Below, piece after piece: positions 62,171 through 64,000 of a stretch of 64,000 bases of DNA. Source of the stretch: Candidatus Obscuribacter sp. (GTDB lineage: Bacteria > Cyanobacteriota > Vampirovibrionia > Obscuribacterales > Obscuribacteraceae); assembly GCA_021772095.1 (NCBI GenBank), contig JADYXR010000183.1, positions 1 through 64,000 of the forward strand. Direction: 5' to 3'. The stretch's first letter is position 1, and each line of letters starts with the position of its first letter. Below the pieces are notes generated by a model. The model was not told the origin of the DNA. It did not search any database and saw only the letters and a program-made list of their open reading frames with translations. The translations under genes and the position numbers were made by a program.

Positions 62171-62242
62171 CCCGATTTCTTGCCACCCTTTTCGTTTGTT
62201 TCCAGACTCGTGTATGCTCTTCCAGGAATCTGAGAAATTGAA

Positions 62243-63481
62243 ATGCACTTCATTGTAACTGCTATCGGAAGCGCAGGCGATATCAATCCCATGTTGATGA
62301 TCGCGTGTGAACTCGACCGTCGTGGGCACAGCGTCGATTTTATCGCGAATGGTTACTTCGAACAGAAGGTTGAAAAGGCTGGCTTGAAGCTGCTCCCTCT
62401 TGGAAGCGCGGATTTGTACTTGAAAGCCGTCGATGATGCGAGAATCTGGAATCCTCCCACTGCTTTTCAAGCAGTTTGGGAAACTATTAAAGATTCGCTC
62501 AGGCTTAGCGTTTCAATTATCGAAGAAAACTTGCGACCGGATTCGATATTGGTCGGGTCGTCACTCGCATTCGGTAATCGCATTACTCAAGAGAAACACG
62601 GCGTCAAAGGATCGACTGTGCACCTGGCGCCGAGCGTTATCCTGTCCGGTCACGATCCGATGGCGATGCCGGGCTTGCCTTTCGTTTCGAGCATGCCACT
62701 ACAGGCGAGGCATCTTTTGATGTCGGCAATCGATCTACTGTGGCTGGATACGACATGCCGAGACGATCTGAATAGGATCAGGAAAGAATACGGCTTGCCT
62801 CCAATTAAGAGCGTGATGCGGAATTGGATGCATTCTCCGGATCAAGTGATTGGAACGTTTCCGAGCTGGTTCGCGGAGCCGCAACCGGACTGGCCACCGA
62901 ATACGGTGCTGACCGGTTTTCCTGTTTACGATCGTCCCGAAGATCAATCGCTCACACCCGAGCTGGAAAATTTTCTTCAGGCCGGTGACGCGCCTGTCGT
63001 TTTTACTGCGGGCTCGGCGATGGCTTATTCTAAGAAGCATTTTGAAACCGCGATTGCGGCAACGAAAATGGCGGGACTGAGGGCGGTTTTGGTTTCGGCT
63101 TTTCCCGATCAAATTCCCCCAAACTTGCCACCCAACATTTTGCATGTTCCCTACGCACCATTTTCGGTGCTCTTTCCTCGGGCATGCGTTGCGCAGCATC
63201 ACGGTGGTATTGGAACGAGCATTCAGGGATTGGCTGCCGGCGTTCCGCAGCTGGTGACACCATTTGCTCACGATCAATTTGATAATGCATTCAGACTGGC
63301 AAAATTAGGCGTTGCCCGCGAGATCAACAAATTGAACCCAACGCTCTGGGCCAAGACTGTAACCGAATTGCAAAACACCAAATCGTATCAAGCTGCGTGT
63401 CAGAGAACAAAACAGTTGATGATTGAATCGCCTCCGGCTCTCGTTCTCGCGGCCGACGCGCTGGAAACACTTGGAAGATAA
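62243..63481 (+). CDS. GT1-family glycosyltransferase (MGT/UGT-like)
   Basis: 412 residues. GT-B glycosyltransferase: N-terminal GSAGDINPMLMIACELDRRGHSVDFIAN, the standard opening of the sterol/macrolide/rhamnosyl-type group, and the C-terminal nucleotide-sugar site with PYAPFSVLFPRACVAQHHGGIGTSIQGLAAGVPQLVTPFAHDQFDNA (given as the HHGGIGT and FAHDQFDNA elements). Uses a UDP- or dTDP-sugar to glycosylate a hydrophobic acceptor. Acceptor unknown. Full length. It diverges from the TPR lipoprotein with 72 bases between starts, and ends in a strong hairpin. Confidence 0.92.
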   Translation: MHFIVTAIGSAGDINPMLMIACELDRRGHSVDFIANGYFEQKVEKAGLKLLPLGSADLYLKAVDDARIWNPPTAFQAVWETIKDSLRLSVSIIEENLRPDSILVGSSLAFGNRITQEKHGVKGSTVHLAPSVILSGHDPMAMPGLPFVSSMPLQARHLLMSAIDLLWLDTTCRDDLNRIRKEYGLPPIKSVMRNWMHSPDQVIGTFPSWFAEPQPDWPPNTVLTGFPVYDRPEDQSLTPELENFLQAGDAPVVFTAGSAMAYSKKHFETAIAATKMAGLRAVLVSAFPDQIPPNLPPNILHVPYAPFSVLFPRACVAQHHGGIGTSIQGLAAGVPQLVTPFAHDQFDNAFRLAKLGVAREINKLNPTLWAKTVTELQNTKSYQAACQRTKQLMIESPPALVLAADALETLGR

Positions 63482-63490
63482 TCCACAAAA

Positions 63491-63527
63491 GAAAAGAATT
63501 GCTTGTGGTGTCCAAGCAATTCTTTTC
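63491..63527. terminator. Bidirectional hairpin terminator
   Basis: Perfect 15-bp arms GAAAAGAATTGCTTG/CAAGCAATTCTTTTC with a 7-base loop, between the convergent glycosyltransferase and the partial gene at 63569. T-rich arms serve both directions. Confidence 0.85.
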
Positions 63528-63568
63528 GATGTTTGATTTCTAAACGGTTTCTTCAACCGTTAGATGAT

Positions 63569-64000
63569 TTAGCGACCGCTGGTCATCGCGGTTACTTCAG
63601 GCTTGCTGCGGAACTCGAATGGTTCTGCTTTACCTGAGAGTTGCATCAAGATCGCTGCTGTCTTGAGAACGTTGAGCATAGTCTTACGAGTTTCTTTGTT
63701 CTCTGAAGTGATCAATTCTTTGAAGGCTGGCAGACCATTCAACAACGAAATGATTTCGAACTCAGCGCGGTAGAGTTTGTGCGAATTGCTCAACAATTTC
63801 GAGATCGGTTTGCGATAACGAACGAATCCGGCTGGGTTAACGTCTTCGAAGGACTTCTCATGACCGTGGACAATTACTGCGCTGGTTCCAGGAGAGACAT
63901 TGAAGGTGTGACCCTGATTGGTCACCACATTCAGTGCACCCTTACTGTGGTCGTGCAGGTTGTATACAGCCACACTCTTATCGGAAGCGATCAATAGAGC
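63569..64000 (-). CDS. Partial protein, FecR-like or envelope-associated, 5' end outside window
   Basis: The reading frame is open to the window edge: ...ALLIASDKSVAVYNLHDHSKGALNVV in pieces. A start at 63994 (TTG) is in-frame but probably internal. The visible 144 residues start with beta strands (VVTNQGHTFNVSPGTSAVIVH), typical of FecR-like or periplasmic sensor folds. Then comes a Phe/Arg-rich helix (YRKPISKLLSNSHKLYRAEF) and a C-terminus rich in Lys/Thr (ENKETRKTMLNVLKTAAILMQL). Family assignment is weak because the N-terminus is missing. Confidence 0.6.
   Translation of the reverse strand, partial: ALLIASDKSVAVYNLHDHSKGALNVVTNQGHTFNVSPGTSAVIVHGHEKSFEDVNPAGFVRYRKPISKLLSNSHKLYRAEFEIISLLNGLPAFKELITSENKETRKTMLNVLKTAAILMQLSGKAEPFEFRSKPEVTAMTSGR

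Noticed and set aside
62171-62470. N-terminal extension of the TPR lipoprotein
   Set aside because: It would overlap the divergent glycosyltransferase and bury the lipoprotein signal peptide.

Overview
The window looks like bacterial chromosome of roughly 50% GC from a Gram-negative-type cell: many Sec signal peptides, a lipoprotein and an OmpA-like protein. The mix fits the non-photosynthetic cyanobacterial relatives (Vampirovibrionia/Melainabacteria, e.g. Obscuribacterales): many exported TPR proteins, several eukaryotic-type Ser/Thr kinases with single membrane anchors, bacillithiol synthesis, coproheme decarboxylase, a cytochrome P450, a carotenoid-isomerase-like oxidoreductase and a UbiB-like kinase. 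That placement is inference; no rRNA is present to test it. I recognised no tRNA, rRNA, IS element, prophage or CRISPR array.

Layout. 44-7834 (minus strand) is a tight run of seven genes: a DUF2911 protein, a large PIG-L deacetylase, a 51-residue membrane protein, a sodium:solute symporter, a short BshC-like protein, bshB1 and bshA. Most junctions are ATGA-type or shorter overlaps, so this is probably a bacillithiol synthesis operon. The last gene, bshA, loses its family-like C-terminus close to the window edge. 8346-16822 holds a GH43-type protein with F5/8C and FN3-like modules, a large TPR protein, a VIT-domain membrane protein and a degenerate receiver-domain protein. 17128-21545 has a divergent TadE/TadG-like pair, a possible thaumatin-like secreted protein with a coupled partner, and a protein with an internal repeat. 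21690-27212 has a P450, two unknown membrane proteins and tgt. 27356-31811 has two exported TPR proteins (one with a 15-aspartate run) and chdC. 32711-37196 is a kinase cluster. 37459-46957 is mixed: PepSY, OmpA-like, dienelactone hydrolase, beta-helix, arfB and ChaB.

47018-52662 is a mirror-image block: two related exported coiled-coil/single-TM proteins flank a CrtISO/RetSat-like oxidoreductase and a UbiB-like kinase. 54951-64000 has an LRR-containing Ser/Thr kinase, then a minus-strand set of TPR lipoprotein, sensor histidine kinase and a fusion of a pseudo-LMW-phosphatase with a SUI1/eIF1 domain, then a glycosyltransferase and a partial gene at the right edge.

Many intergenic spaces hold short tandem repeats with a different unit each time (16, 19, 20 and 21 bp), and similar short expansions occur inside several reading frames. 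The strongest candidates for something new are the bacillithiol operon with its small BshC-like and tiny membrane proteins, the SUI1-pseudophosphatase fusion, and the mirrored coiled-coil block.
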